Below are positions 27,688-36,159 of a stretch of DNA of 53,972 bases, one piece after another. Position numbers and translations under genes: made by a program. Below the pieces are notes generated by a model that saw only the letters and a list, made by a program, of their open reading frames with translations, did not search any database and was not told the origin of the DNA. Source of the stretch: Peptococcaceae bacterium (lineage in GTDB: Bacteria > Bacillota > Desulfotomaculia > Desulfotomaculales > Desulfocucumaceae); assembly GCA_023512435.1 (NCBI GenBank), contig JAILZP010000023.1, positions 1 through 53,972 on the forward strand, read 5' to 3'. How positions within the stretch are numbered: the first letter of the stretch is position 1; the number at the start of each line of letters is the position of its first letter.

Positions 27688-28563
27688 GTGGAAAAGGAAG
27701 TGTCACCGGCTTGTTCGTACACCACCCAGGAAATGATGGTGTCGGCCTGCTCGCGGCTGATCAGGAACAACGAGTGCGTTTTCATAGGGGTGGGCATCCC
27801 GCTCCTGGCCGGCGTGGTGGCCAGCAAGATTCACGCCCCCGACTCGGTGATCGTTTACGAGGCCGGGGGTATCGGGGCCGTAAGCCGGAGGCTGCCCTGG
27901 AGCATCTCGGACAACGCCACCACCGACAACGCCCTGGTGGCGACGGAACTGTGGCGGGCCCTGGGAGACGTGCAGCGCGGCTACATCGACCTGGCCGTGG
28001 TGGGCGGGGCGCAGATTGACAGGTTCGGCAACCTGAACACCACGGTCATATTCGGGCCAGACGGGACGTACCAGCGCCCCGCCAGCAGGCTTCCCGGGTC
28101 CGGGGGGTCAAACGATCTGGCCTCTTCGGCCGGGAGGACCCTTATCGTCATGAAGCTGGAGAAAAGGAAGTTCGTGAAGAAACTTGACTACCTGACCAGC
28201 CCCGGCTACCTGGGAGGGCGGGGAGAAAGGGAGAGGGCCGGCCTGAGGGGCGGCGGGCCGGAGGCCGTGATCACCGACAAGGGCATATTCAGGTTTGATC
28301 CCGAAACCGGGGAAATGTACCTGGATGAACTGTTTCCCGGCGTGACGGCGGAAGAGGTGAAATCCCTGGTGGACTGGGACCTGAAGGTGGCCCCGTCCCC
28401 GAAAACGGTGGCCCCGCCCACGGAAAAAGAAATCCGGGTTATGCGCATGGTGGACCCGCTGGGGGTGGTTCTGGGCAGCAAAAGCAAACAGGAGGTCCAG
28501 CCCTTCGAGGAATACTTCCGGACCATGAAATCGTGCTACGAGTCCATGGTGATCCTCATATAA
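27688..28563 (+). CDS. CoA-transferase beta subunit, GctB type
   Basis: A 291-residue subunit B with the catalytic Glu58 in VYEAGGIGAVSRRLPWSI, matching Glu54 of Acidaminococcus GctB. It also has GGAQIDRFGNLNTTVIFG and a GGSNDLASSAGRT segment. It forms the active enzyme with the upstream alpha subunit. The GTG at 27688 follows AGGAAGG. The universal stress gene follows after about 50 nt. Confidence 0.88.
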   Translation: MEKEVSPACSYTTQEMMVSACSRLIRNNECVFIGVGIPLLAGVVASKIHAPDSVIVYEAGGIGAVSRRLPWSISDNATTDNALVATELWRALGDVQRGYIDLAVVGGAQIDRFGNLNTTVIFGPDGTYQRPASRLPGSGGSNDLASSAGRTLIVMKLEKRKFVKKLDYLTSPGYLGGRGERERAGLRGGGPEAVITDKGIFRFDPETGEMYLDELFPGVTAEEVKSLVDWDLKVAPSPKTVAPPTEKEIRVMRMVDPLGVVLGSKSKQEVQPFEEYFRTMKSCYESMVILI

Positions 28564-28616
28564 AAACGGCGGATCCCGGGACAATTTCTCAAAATATGTG
28601 AAAAGGAGCCGCGGGT

Positions 28617-29036
28617 ATGTACAAAAAAATACTTGTTCCGGTTGACGGGTCCGAACTGTCCTCCACTGCGGTAAAAAACGCCCTGGAAATTGCGGCGGCA
28701 GCCGGTGCCGGGATAACCCTGATGCACGTCCTGGAACTGCCGCCCCAGATGAAAACGCTGGTTGAGGGCAGCCCGGTCAGAGAACAGATGGTTGAAGAAG
28801 GGAAGAAGATCCTCGGCAGGGCCAGGGAGAACTGCGAGGCCGCCGGTGTTTCCTGCGACGAAAAGCTGGTATGGGGCGTTCCGGCCTACGAAATAGTCAG
28901 GGAAGGGGAACAGGGGCGGTACGACCTTATCGTCATCGGCAACAGGGGACTGGGCGAAGTAAAGGGCTGGCTTCTGGGAAGCGTCAGCAGGAGGGTGGTC
29001 CGCCACGCCAGGTGCCCGGTGCTTGTTGTGAAGTAA
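28617..29036 (+). CDS. Universal stress protein, UspA family
   Basis: A 139-residue cytoplasmic protein with the ATP-binding type signature: KILVPVDGSELSSTAVKNAL at the start and GNRGLGEVKGWLLGSVSRRV near the end (the G-2x-G-9x-G-S nucleotide motif). Such proteins often accompany transporters and catabolic operons in anaerobes. ATG 28617 follows AAAAGGAG. It closes the first catabolic operon; a terminator lies 150 nt downstream. Confidence 0.92.
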   Translation: MYKKILVPVDGSELSSTAVKNALEIAAAAGAGITLMHVLELPPQMKTLVEGSPVREQMVEEGKKILGRARENCEAAGVSCDEKLVWGVPAYEIVREGEQGRYDLIVIGNRGLGEVKGWLLGSVSRRVVRHARCPVLVVK

Positions 29037-29118
29037 CACGGGCACCGTTTGAGGACTTTGGTCCTTTACGGCCGGTGCGCATGTAAGGTCCGGCACCCCC
29101 TGGCATTCCGTTCAATAT

Positions 29119-29143
29119 GGCAACCCGGGGGTTGCAGATTGAA
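29119..29143 (+). promoter_or_regulatory. Candidate activator-binding site 2
   Basis: A 25-bp element with a perfect inverted repeat, GCAACCC-GG-GGGTTGC, followed by AGATTGAA. It matches the element at 22061 at 20 of 25 positions and lies about 125 bp before the -12 box of the promoter at 29242. Confidence 0.65.
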
Positions 29144-29191
29144 ACCAGGCGTATATCCCCCGCCGGCCGTTATGGCCGGAGGCCCGTGCTT

Positions 29192-29222
29192 GCCGGTAAA
29201 TTAACAACGGCGGCTTTTTTTT
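29192..29222 (+). terminator. Probable terminator between usp and the beta-oxidation operon
   Basis: GCCG (29192-29195) and CGGC (29208-29211) form a weak stem followed by a run of eight T. Another hairpin, CCGGCC-GTTAT-GGCCGG, lies just upstream at 29163-29179. It separates the two sigma-54 operons. Confidence 0.55.
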
Positions 29223-29241
29223 AAAATCATAATTATTTTAT

Positions 29242-29257
29242 TGGCATCTTCTTTGCT
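29242..29257 (+). promoter_or_regulatory. Sigma-54 promoter of the beta-oxidation operon
   Basis: TGGCAT, 5 nt, TTGCT, again followed by TGT, as at 22162. It lies 35 nt before the acyl-CoA dehydrogenase start and overlaps the upstream end of that open frame, which rules out a start at 29241. Confidence 0.85.
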
Positions 29258-29291
29258 TGTGCAATTTGGCAGAAACGGAGGGGTGAGAGAT

Positions 29292-31130
29292 TTGGCTGAT
29301 TTTGCTTATGACGTAAGGGACTTGAAATTCATCCTTAACGAGTGGCTTGACATGGAGGAGGTCTTCGGCCTGGAGAGGTTCAGGGACAACTACGGGCCGG
29401 AGGATGTGGATTTTATCCTGAACGAAGTGTATAAACTGGCCAAAGAGATGATCTTTCCGGCAAACAGGGAGGGAGACCAGACCGGGGTAAAGTTCGAGAA
29501 CGGCAGTGTAAGAGTGCCCCAGGGTATCGTGAAGGCTTACCGGTTCCTCCAGGAGAACGGGTGGGGATCGGCCAATGAATCCCTGGCCTCGGACACCATC
29601 ATGCCGCTGACCCTGTACAGGGCCTACAACGAGATCCTGATGGCCGCCTGCCCGGCCCTGAGTTCGTACATAAAACTCACCACCGGCGCGGCCAACCTGA
29701 TCTACCGGTTCGGAACCGACCGGGACCGGGAGAAGTTCCTGGAAAACATGCTTAACGGCAAGTGGAGCGGCACCATGTGCCTGACCGAGCCCAACGCCGG
29801 GTCGGACGTGGGCGACGCCGCCACCCGGGCCTACCCCACAGAAGATCCCCGGATCTATAAAATAAAGGGCACCAAAATGTTCATCACCGGCGGGGAAACC
29901 GACCTGACCGAGAACATTATCCACATGGTGCTGGCCCGTCCGGAGGGAGGCGCGCCGGGGTCGAAGGGGCTGGGGCTGTACATAGTGCCCAAGATCTGGG
30001 TGAATGAAGACGGCAGCCTGGGCGAACCAAACGATGTCACCTGCATCGCCGTGGAGCACAAGATGGGGCTTAAGGCTTCGGCTACGGCAATGCTGAGTTT
30101 CGGCGAAAACGACAACTGCCGGGGGATCCTGGTGGGCGATCCCCCGGACGCCAGCGGGACATCCAGGGGCCTGGCCATGATGTTTCACATGATGAACGAG
30201 TCCCGCATCGGGACCGGCCACAACGCCCTGGCCCAGATGGCGGCGGCATACTACTTCGCGGCCCGGTACGCCACCGAGCGCGTCCAGGGACGACCCTTCA
30301 CCAGTCCCGGAGCCGGCCGGGTGCCCATCATCAAGCACGAAGACATCAGAAGAATGCTCATGGAAATGAAGGCCCAGGTGGAGGCCATCAGGGCCATGGT
30401 GTTCAGGGGGTTCTACTACCTGGACATAGCCGAGCACAGCCCGGACAAGGAAAGGGCCGGACGTTGCCAGGGACTGGCCGAGATACTCACCCCCCTGATC
30501 AAGACCTATGCCGCGGAAACCGCCTGGGCCATGGTCGGGCAGGCCATCCAGGTTTACGGGGGCGTCGGCTATACCGAGGAATATCCCGCTTCCCAGTATG
30601 CCCGGGACGTGAAGATACTTTCCATTTGGGAGGGAACCTCGTTCATCCACGCCATGGACCTGGTGGGCCGCAAGATGAGGATGACGGGCGGGAAGCCGTT
30701 CGCCGGGTGGATGGAAGACAGGAAGGAATTCATCGAAAAGCATAAGAACGCGGAGGGTTTCGGCCCCGAAATGGCCAGGCTGGAAAAGGCCTGCCAGTGC
30801 GTGGAGGTGATCAAAAACATATACGATTCTTACTACGCCCATCTGCCGGAAAAGGGCCGGCTGATCCCGCTTTACGCCACCCGGGTGCTGACCTGCTGCG
30901 CCCAGCTGTTTGCCGCCGAGTCCATCCTGGACCAGGCTCTGGTCGCCCGGCAGAAGCTGGCCGCAACGGCCCCCGACCACCCCGACCGCGCCTTTTACGA
31001 GGGTAAAATAGCGGCCGCCAGGTATTTTGTGCATGGCATCCTGCCGAACGTCTACATGATCACCGACCTGATCGCGGCGGCCGACGAGACCGCCCTGGAA
31101 TGTCCCGAAGAGGCATTCTTGGCCGTCTGA
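29292..31130 (+). CDS. Long-form acyl-CoA dehydrogenase
   Basis: A 612-residue flavin enzyme that would oxidise an acyl-CoA to the 2,3-enoyl-CoA, passing electrons to an electron-transfer flavoprotein. The substrate-binding core shows MCLTEPNAGSDVGDAATRAY and the catalytic Glu447 in ILSIWEGTSF; QVYGGVGYTEEYPASQYARD is diagnostic. It is about 230 residues longer than the usual 380, with an N-terminal extension and a C-terminal domain, like the 3-methylmercaptopropionyl-CoA dehydrogenase (DmdC) subfamily. I set the start at TTG 29292 because GGAGGGGTGA lies just upstream and the longer frame runs through the sigma-54 promoter. No etfAB is in the window. Confidence 0.9.
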   Translation: MADFAYDVRDLKFILNEWLDMEEVFGLERFRDNYGPEDVDFILNEVYKLAKEMIFPANREGDQTGVKFENGSVRVPQGIVKAYRFLQENGWGSANESLASDTIMPLTLYRAYNEILMAACPALSSYIKLTTGAANLIYRFGTDRDREKFLENMLNGKWSGTMCLTEPNAGSDVGDAATRAYPTEDPRIYKIKGTKMFITGGETDLTENIIHMVLARPEGGAPGSKGLGLYIVPKIWVNEDGSLGEPNDVTCIAVEHKMGLKASATAMLSFGENDNCRGILVGDPPDASGTSRGLAMMFHMMNESRIGTGHNALAQMAAAYYFAARYATERVQGRPFTSPGAGRVPIIKHEDIRRMLMEMKAQVEAIRAMVFRGFYYLDIAEHSPDKERAGRCQGLAEILTPLIKTYAAETAWAMVGQAIQVYGGVGYTEEYPASQYARDVKILSIWEGTSFIHAMDLVGRKMRMTGGKPFAGWMEDRKEFIEKHKNAEGFGPEMARLEKACQCVEVIKNIYDSYYAHLPEKGRLIPLYATRVLTCCAQLFAAESILDQALVARQKLAATAPDHPDRAFYEGKIAAARYFVHGILPNVYMITDLIAAADETALECPEEAFLAV

Positions 31131-31193
31131 CAACGCGATTTATATCTTCTGTCACGGGGTTAAAACAAATTCTTGCGAGGGAGTGAAAGGTGT

Positions 31194-32051
31194 ATGGAAA
31201 TCAGGAACATTTGCGTGGTGGGAGCGGGAAACATGGGGCACCAGATCGCCCTCAGCGCAGCCCTGGCAGGTTACACCGTGGTTTGCACGGACATTGACGG
31301 GGAGATTTTACGGAAGGCAGAAAATTTCGCCGATACCTACCTTCCGGAGCGGGTGGCCAAGGGCAAGCTGTCCGCGGACGAGGCCGGGGCCGCCCGGGCC
31401 AGGATTTCATTCACCGGTGACCTGGAACAGGCGGCCGGGGATGCCGACCTGGTCATCGAGGCGGTGATTGAAAAGCTGGAGGTGAAGCGGGAGCTCTTCG
31501 CCCGGCTGGACAGGATATGCCCCCCCGGCGCCATACTGGCCACCAACAGCTCTTATATAGTCAGCTCAAAGATTGCCGGCGTCACCGGCAGGCCGGACAA
31601 GGTCTGCAACATGCATTTTTTCAACCCCGCCCTGGTGAATAAGCTGGTGGAAGTGGTGAAGGGTCCGCACACATCCCCCGGGACCGCCGACACCGTGATG
31701 GAAGTGGCCCGGAGGATGGGGAAAACTCCCGTCCTGCTGCAGAAGGAAATATACGGCTTCCTGGTCAACCGGATTGTTTCGGCGATTAAAAACGAAGCCA
31801 TCTACATTTACGACATGGGCGTGGCCTCCTGGGAGGACATCGACACCGCCGTGGTCAATGCCCTGGGCCATCCCATGGGGCCCTTCAGGCTGATGGACCT
31901 GACCGGGATTGACCTGACCTATCACATCGGCATGGAGCGCTACCAGGAAACCGGGGACCCCAGGTACAAACCTTCACCGGTAATCGTGGAGAAGTATCTG
32001 AAAAAGGAATGGGGGCGAAAGACCGGCAAGGGGTTCTATGAATACAAATGA
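31194..32051 (+). CDS. 3-hydroxyacyl-CoA (3-hydroxybutyryl-CoA) dehydrogenase
   Basis: A 285-residue NAD-dependent dehydrogenase that oxidises 3-hydroxyacyl-CoA to 3-oxoacyl-CoA. The N-terminal Rossmann motif is VVGAGNMGHQIALSAALAG; the active-site region has ATNSSY and MHFFNPALVNKLVEVV; the C-terminal domain has ALGHPMGPFRLMDLTGIDL. ATG 31194 is preferred over an upstream in-frame start because it is preceded by a purine-rich GAAAGGTGT. A GGGAATT-family array follows the stop. Confidence 0.93.
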   Translation: MEIRNICVVGAGNMGHQIALSAALAGYTVVCTDIDGEILRKAENFADTYLPERVAKGKLSADEAGAARARISFTGDLEQAAGDADLVIEAVIEKLEVKRELFARLDRICPPGAILATNSSYIVSSKIAGVTGRPDKVCNMHFFNPALVNKLVEVVKGPHTSPGTADTVMEVARRMGKTPVLLQKEIYGFLVNRIVSAIKNEAIYIYDMGVASWEDIDTAVVNALGHPMGPFRLMDLTGIDLTYHIGMERYQETGDPRYKPSPVIVEKYLKKEWGRKTGKGFYEYK

Positions 32052-32059
32052 GGTATGCC

Positions 32060-32087
32060 GATTCCCAATTCCCAATTCCCAATTCCC
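32060..32087. repeat. Heptanucleotide array, AATTCCC (GGGAATT complement)
   Basis: GATTCCC then three perfect AATTCCC units, followed by GAC. It lies 8 nt after the dehydrogenase stop and just before the thiolase ribosome-binding site. It is the same family as the array at 8393, in opposite orientation. Confidence 0.92.
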
Positions 32088-32103
32088 GACATAACAGGAG
32101 GCT

Positions 32104-33300
32104 ATGAGATTGAAAGAGGATGTCTATATCATCAGCGCGGTGCGCACGGCCATCGGCCGCTACGGCGGGACGCTGCGCACGGTTACCTCCGGGGAGCTTG
32201 GATCAATCGTCATTAAAGAGGTCCTGAAGAGGTCCGGCGTGTCGCCGGACCGGGTGGACGAGGTGATCATGGGGGAGGTCCGCCAGAGCACCGAGTCGGC
32301 AAATATGGCCAGGGTGGCGGCCCTGAGGGCCGGTCTGCCCGAGGAGGTCCCGGCCTACACCGTGAACCGGCTGTGCGCCTCGGCCATGCAGGCCATGTAC
32401 AGCGGGTATCTCCGGGTGGCCGCGGGCGAGGCCGGCGTCGTGGTAGTGGGCGGGGCCGAAAACATGAGCCGGGCGCCGCACTATATCCGCAACGCCAGGT
32501 GGGGCGACGGCCAGGTTCAACTCATCGACTCCAACCTGGAGGGAGGTCCCGGCGCCCAGCCGAATGAAATTTACGGGCCTGATTTAAGCATGGGCATGAC
32601 CGCGGAAAACGTGGCCGAAAAATACAGCGTCAGCCGGGAGGACCAGGACGCCTTCGCCCTGCGCAGCCATCAACTGGCCGCCGGGGCCATCCGGGAGGGC
32701 AGGTTCAAAGAGGAAATCGTCCCGGTGGAGGTGAAGGCCAGGAAAAAAAGCCTGATCTTCGACACCGACGAGCACGTACGCCCTGAGACCACCCTGGAGA
32801 TCCTGGCCGGCCTGAAACCGGCCTTTAAGCAGGGAGGGTCGGTTACGGCGGGCAATTCGTGCGGCAGGAACGACGGGGCCGCGGCCATGGTGCTGGCCTC
32901 GGGCAGAGCGGTGAAAGAACTTGGCCTAACCCCCGCGGGCAGGCTGGCGGGCTTCAGCGCCGCCGGCGTTTCTCCCCGGTACATGGGCATCGGGCCGGTG
33001 CCGGCGGTGAAAAAGGTGCTGGAGAAACTCGGCCTCAGCCTGGCCGGCATCGACCTGATCGAACTTAACGAGGCCTTCGCCTCCCAGGCCCTGGCCTGCA
33101 TCAGGGAACTGGGCCTGGACCTGGACCGGGTAAACGTCAACGGCGGCGGCATCGCCCTGGGCCACCCGCTGGGAGCCACCGGCTGCAGGATTTGTGTAAC
33201 CCTGCTTTACGAGATGAAGAGGAGGAACCTGCACCGGGGGCTGGCCACCCTCTGCGTCGGCGGCGGCCAGGGAATGGCGGCGGTGATAGAAAACATTTAA
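32104..33300 (+). CDS. Acetyl-CoA C-acyltransferase (thiolase)
   Basis: A 398-residue thiolase that would cleave 3-oxoacyl-CoA with CoA to acetyl-CoA and a shortened acyl-CoA (or run in reverse). Catalytic residues are visible: nucleophilic Cys91 in NRLCASAMQAM, His354 in GHPLGATG and Cys384 in LCVGGGQGM. The ATG at 32104 lies only 2 nt from AGGAGG; the in-frame TTG at 32110 has better spacing (8 nt) and may be the true start. The gene order dehydrogenase-thiolase-hydratase indicates one beta-oxidation operon. Confidence 0.94.
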   Translation: MRLKEDVYIISAVRTAIGRYGGTLRTVTSGELGSIVIKEVLKRSGVSPDRVDEVIMGEVRQSTESANMARVAALRAGLPEEVPAYTVNRLCASAMQAMYSGYLRVAAGEAGVVVVGGAENMSRAPHYIRNARWGDGQVQLIDSNLEGGPGAQPNEIYGPDLSMGMTAENVAEKYSVSREDQDAFALRSHQLAAGAIREGRFKEEIVPVEVKARKKSLIFDTDEHVRPETTLEILAGLKPAFKQGGSVTAGNSCGRNDGAAAMVLASGRAVKELGLTPAGRLAGFSAAGVSPRYMGIGPVPAVKKVLEKLGLSLAGIDLIELNEAFASQALACIRELGLDLDRVNVNGGGIALGHPLGATGCRICVTLLYEMKRRNLHRGLATLCVGGGQGMAAVIENI

Positions 33301-33317
33301 AACGGAGTGAATGGACG

Positions 33318-34097
33318 ATGAGTTATAAAAACATCATTCTGGAAAAAGACGGGCACATCGCTCTGATCACCCTGAACCGCCCGGAGGTGCGCAATGCCCT
33401 GGATCCCCAGACGTGGGCCGAGATCCGGGGCGCCATCAGGGACTGCCGCCTCGACCGGGACGTGCGGGTGGTGATTATCACCGGGGCCGGCGGCAAGGCC
33501 TTCGCCTCCGGGGCCGACATCCGGTCGCTGAGGGAGCGTGAAACCCTGGAGGTTTTGAAGAGCGAGGCCCAGGAGTCTCTGAACGACATAGAAAACCTGG
33601 ACAAGCCGGTGATTGCGGCCATTGACGGCTTTGCCCTGGGGGGCGGCTGCGAGCTGGCCATGGCCTGCGACATCAGGATCGCCACCGAACGGTCCAAGCT
33701 GGGTCAGCCCGAGGTCAACCTGGGCATAATTCCGGGCGCCGGGGGGACCCAGCGGCTGCAGAGGCTGGTGGGCATGGGCAAGGCCAAGGAATTGATCTTT
33801 ACCGGTGAAATAATAAGCGCCCGGGAGGCCAGGGAAATAGGCCTGATCAACCAGGTGGTGGAACGGCCGGAGGACCTGATGCCCGCGGCCAGGGAAATGG
33901 CCGGGAAAATAATGGCCAAGGGGCCGGTGGCCGTTGGCCTGGCCAAGATGGCCATAAATCTGGGCGCCAACACCGACATTAATTCCGGGCTTTTATTCGA
34001 AAAGTTCGCCCAGACCATAGCCTTTGCCACCGAGGACCGGATTGAGGGCACCACGGCCTTCCTGGAAAAACGCAAGCCGGATTTTAAGGGCAGATAA
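33318..34097 (+). CDS. Enoyl-CoA hydratase (crotonase family)
   Basis: A 259-residue crotonase-fold enzyme that hydrates 2,3-enoyl-CoA to 3-hydroxyacyl-CoA. Both catalytic glutamates are present: Glu112 in GGGCELAMACD and Glu132 in GQPEVNLGIIPGAGGTQRL (20 residues apart, as in rat mitochondrial hydratase). The oxyanion region ASGADIRSL is intact. ATG 33318 follows ACGGAGTG. It completes the set acyl-CoA dehydrogenase, hydratase, hydroxyacyl dehydrogenase and thiolase needed for one beta-oxidation turn. Confidence 0.94.
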   Translation: MSYKNIILEKDGHIALITLNRPEVRNALDPQTWAEIRGAIRDCRLDRDVRVVIITGAGGKAFASGADIRSLRERETLEVLKSEAQESLNDIENLDKPVIAAIDGFALGGGCELAMACDIRIATERSKLGQPEVNLGIIPGAGGTQRLQRLVGMGKAKELIFTGEIISAREAREIGLINQVVERPEDLMPAAREMAGKIMAKGPVAVGLAKMAINLGANTDINSGLLFEKFAQTIAFATEDRIEGTTAFLEKRKPDFKGR

Positions 34098-34122
34098 GGA
34101 AAATTTTGCGGGGAGGGGCGTC

Positions 34123-35418
34123 ATGGCCGGGATTGTTTCAATAGTTAAAAATGACGATACCTGCATGTCGCTGAAAAAAGCGCTGGACCTGTGCGGCGGG
34201 CTGGAGGGATTCAGGCCGGCCGACAGGATTTTAATCAAGCCGAACCTGGTGGCCTGGGATTTCGATCTGCCCTTCCCTCCTTTCGGGGTGGTCACCACCA
34301 GCGCGGTGATGCACGCCCTGGTGCGCATCCTGCATGAAGGCGGATACACCAATTTAACCATAGGAGAGGCCTCGTTGGGGGTCAGCGGGTCGGTGGCGAA
34401 AAAAATATTTGAGGTCCTGGGTTATCATAAACTCCGTGAAAAGTACGGAGTGGATCTGGTTGACTTCAATGACGGCGAATTTGTGCCCGTGGACATGGAC
34501 GGTTTCAGGCTGTCCATCGCCGCGAGGGCCCTGGAGTCCGACAAGATCATCAGCGTTCCGGTGTTGAAGACCCACAACCAGTGCAAGGTTTCCCTGGGCA
34601 TAAAAAATTTCAAGGGCTGCCTCGACCGCAGGTCAAAGATTCACTGCCACGGGAAGGACTGGGATCTGAATCACACTTTTCCCAGGATTGTGGAAAAGCT
34701 TCCCGCGGCTCTTACCGTTATCGACGGAATTTTCACCCTGGCAAAAGGTCCCGGGGCCACGGGCAAGGCTTTCAGAAAGGATATCCTGGTGGCGTCCCGG
34801 GACGTCTTCGCCTGCGACGTGGTTGGGGCCGCGCTGCTGGGATACGATGCCGGGGAAGTGGATCACCTCGCGTTTTACGCCCGGCGCAACGGGCGCAGGC
34901 TGGATCTGTCCGGGATCGAAGTGCGCGGGGAAACGGTGGAGGCTCACCGGACGTTTGTGGAAAGCGACTGGGAGTGGACGGAGGACAATACCGGCCCGGT
35001 GGGATTTAGAAGGCGGGGCATCAGCGGGATAGCCTTAAGGAAGTATGACAATTCGCTCTGCACCGCCTGCTCGAAGCTGTACAACCCCATGCTGGTGCTG
35101 CTGATGTCCGCCTTCAAGGGTGATCCCTTCCCGGGCATCGAGGTTCTGACGGGCAAAAGGCAGGAAGCTTCCCCCGGCTTCAAGCTGACTGTTTTGTTCG
35201 GCAAGTGCGCATACCTGCAGAACAGGGACAACCCGAACATTAAAAAGGCCGTCGCCGTGAAGGGGTGCCCCCCCGACCTGAAGGAACTGGAAAGACTGCT
35301 GGCCGAAGAGGGGATCAGCTGCGACTACGGCCGGTACGTCCAGTACCGCCGCGACATTTACAACCGTTATATGGACAAAGAGGGTTTCGACCTGGGGTTA
35401 TACGAGATCCCCGCATGA
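34123..35418 (+). CDS. DUF362 domain protein
   Basis: A 431-residue protein with an N-terminal DUF362 domain (ILIKPNLVAWDFDLPFPP; VPVLKTHNQCKVSLGIKNFKG). The C-terminal part has scattered cysteines (CTACSKLYNP, later GKCAYLQ and KGCPPD) that could hold a metal or cluster but do not form a standard ferredoxin motif. The molecular function of DUF362 is unknown. It lies 25 nt after the hydratase with its own ribosome-binding site (GGGGAGGGG) and no promoter, so it belongs to the sigma-54 beta-oxidation operon. Confidence 0.8.
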   Translation: MAGIVSIVKNDDTCMSLKKALDLCGGLEGFRPADRILIKPNLVAWDFDLPFPPFGVVTTSAVMHALVRILHEGGYTNLTIGEASLGVSGSVAKKIFEVLGYHKLREKYGVDLVDFNDGEFVPVDMDGFRLSIAARALESDKIISVPVLKTHNQCKVSLGIKNFKGCLDRRSKIHCHGKDWDLNHTFPRIVEKLPAALTVIDGIFTLAKGPGATGKAFRKDILVASRDVFACDVVGAALLGYDAGEVDHLAFYARRNGRRLDLSGIEVRGETVEAHRTFVESDWEWTEDNTGPVGFRRRGISGIALRKYDNSLCTACSKLYNPMLVLLMSAFKGDPFPGIEVLTGKRQEASPGFKLTVLFGKCAYLQNRDNPNIKKAVAVKGCPPDLKELERLLAEEGISCDYGRYVQYRRDIYNRYMDKEGFDLGLYEIPA

Positions 35419-35493
35419 TTTGCGGTTTAAAGAGTTCAGATCAAAGGCAGGTAGGGCTTACAGCCATTACCTGCTTATTATTTGTCCGGCCTG

Positions 35494-35502
35494 TGATATA
35501 AT
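35494..35502 (+). promoter_or_regulatory. Extended -10 promoter before the membrane protein/FtsH-like pair
   Basis: TGATATAAT: a perfect TATAAT at 35497-35502 with the TG of an extended -10. The -35 region is poor. It would give a leader of about 80 nt before the gene at 35591. Confidence 0.55.
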
Positions 35503-35590
35503 TACTTGTTGTCGAAACCCTTTCGGCTGTCCGGCAGTCTGTTGTGTCCGGGCATTGAGGAATACAACCGCGCAGGGGGGAAGGGTGGGT

Positions 35591-36151
35591 ATGCAGTGGA
35601 ACGGAATCAAGATCCCCATTGTCGTCCTGGCCACGCTGGCGGGCCTGGCCTTCTTTTGGGGGGGCCAGCAGATCTACGGCAGGTACAACTACGAACGTCC
35701 GCTGAACAGGCTTCTCGGAGAAAACAAGGATGTGGCCGCCTATCAGATAAAAGATAAAGGGCAGGTGCTGGAGGTACAGGTCAAGCTGAACAAAGTGGAC
35801 AACCTCCAGGAGACATACGGCAGGCTGAACCGGTCCCTGCAGGAGATTGCGGGGCGGAGGAATTTCATCATCATTTTGCAGGACCAGCGCGATGAAACCC
35901 TGAACCGCATTTATTACCGGGCCAGGCTGGCCGCCTGTGAGGCGCTGGAGCGGGGCAACTACCTGGAAATGGAAGCCTACGTCTCGCAACTGGCGGCCGG
36001 GGAGGGATCCCGGGCCCGGATCTGGCTGGACCAGGACCGCCTTTATCTCCAGATCGATCACGGCGGCAACTACCTTTATGAAATAATACCCCGCACCAAA
36101 GCGTCCGGCGCGGTATATTCCGGCGGCGCTGAAAGGAGGAGTCCGTCCTGA
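35591..36151 (+). CDS. Single-pass membrane protein of unknown function
   Basis: A 186-residue protein with one N-terminal membrane helix (IPIVVLATLAGLAFFWGG, about residues 8-25) and a roughly 160-residue domain that would lie outside the cell if the basic/polar N-terminus stays in. I do not recognise the domain. It is directly upstream of the FtsH-like gene, with stop and start regions overlapping or nearly so, which suggests a joint function. ATG 35591 follows a GGGAAGGGTGGG purine run; GTG 35585 is an alternative. Confidence 0.7.
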   Translation: MQWNGIKIPIVVLATLAGLAFFWGGQQIYGRYNYERPLNRLLGENKDVAAYQIKDKGQVLEVQVKLNKVDNLQETYGRLNRSLQEIAGRRNFIIILQDQRDETLNRIYYRARLAACEALERGNYLEMEAYVSQLAAGEGSRARIWLDQDRLYLQIDHGGNYLYEIIPRTKASGAVYSGGAERRSPS

Positions 36152-36159
36152 TAAGGGAA

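Noticed and set aside
29241..29291. Upstream start of the acyl-CoA dehydrogenase at TTG 29241
   Set aside because: These codons are the sigma-54 promoter itself, upstream of the transcription start. TTG 29292 has a good ribosome-binding site.
29238..31133. 631-residue open frame on the minus strand across the acyl-CoA dehydrogenase gene
   Set aside because: It is the mirror of a GC-rich coding strand. The translation is rich in His, Gly and Pro with no domain, and the plus-strand gene has all family motifs.
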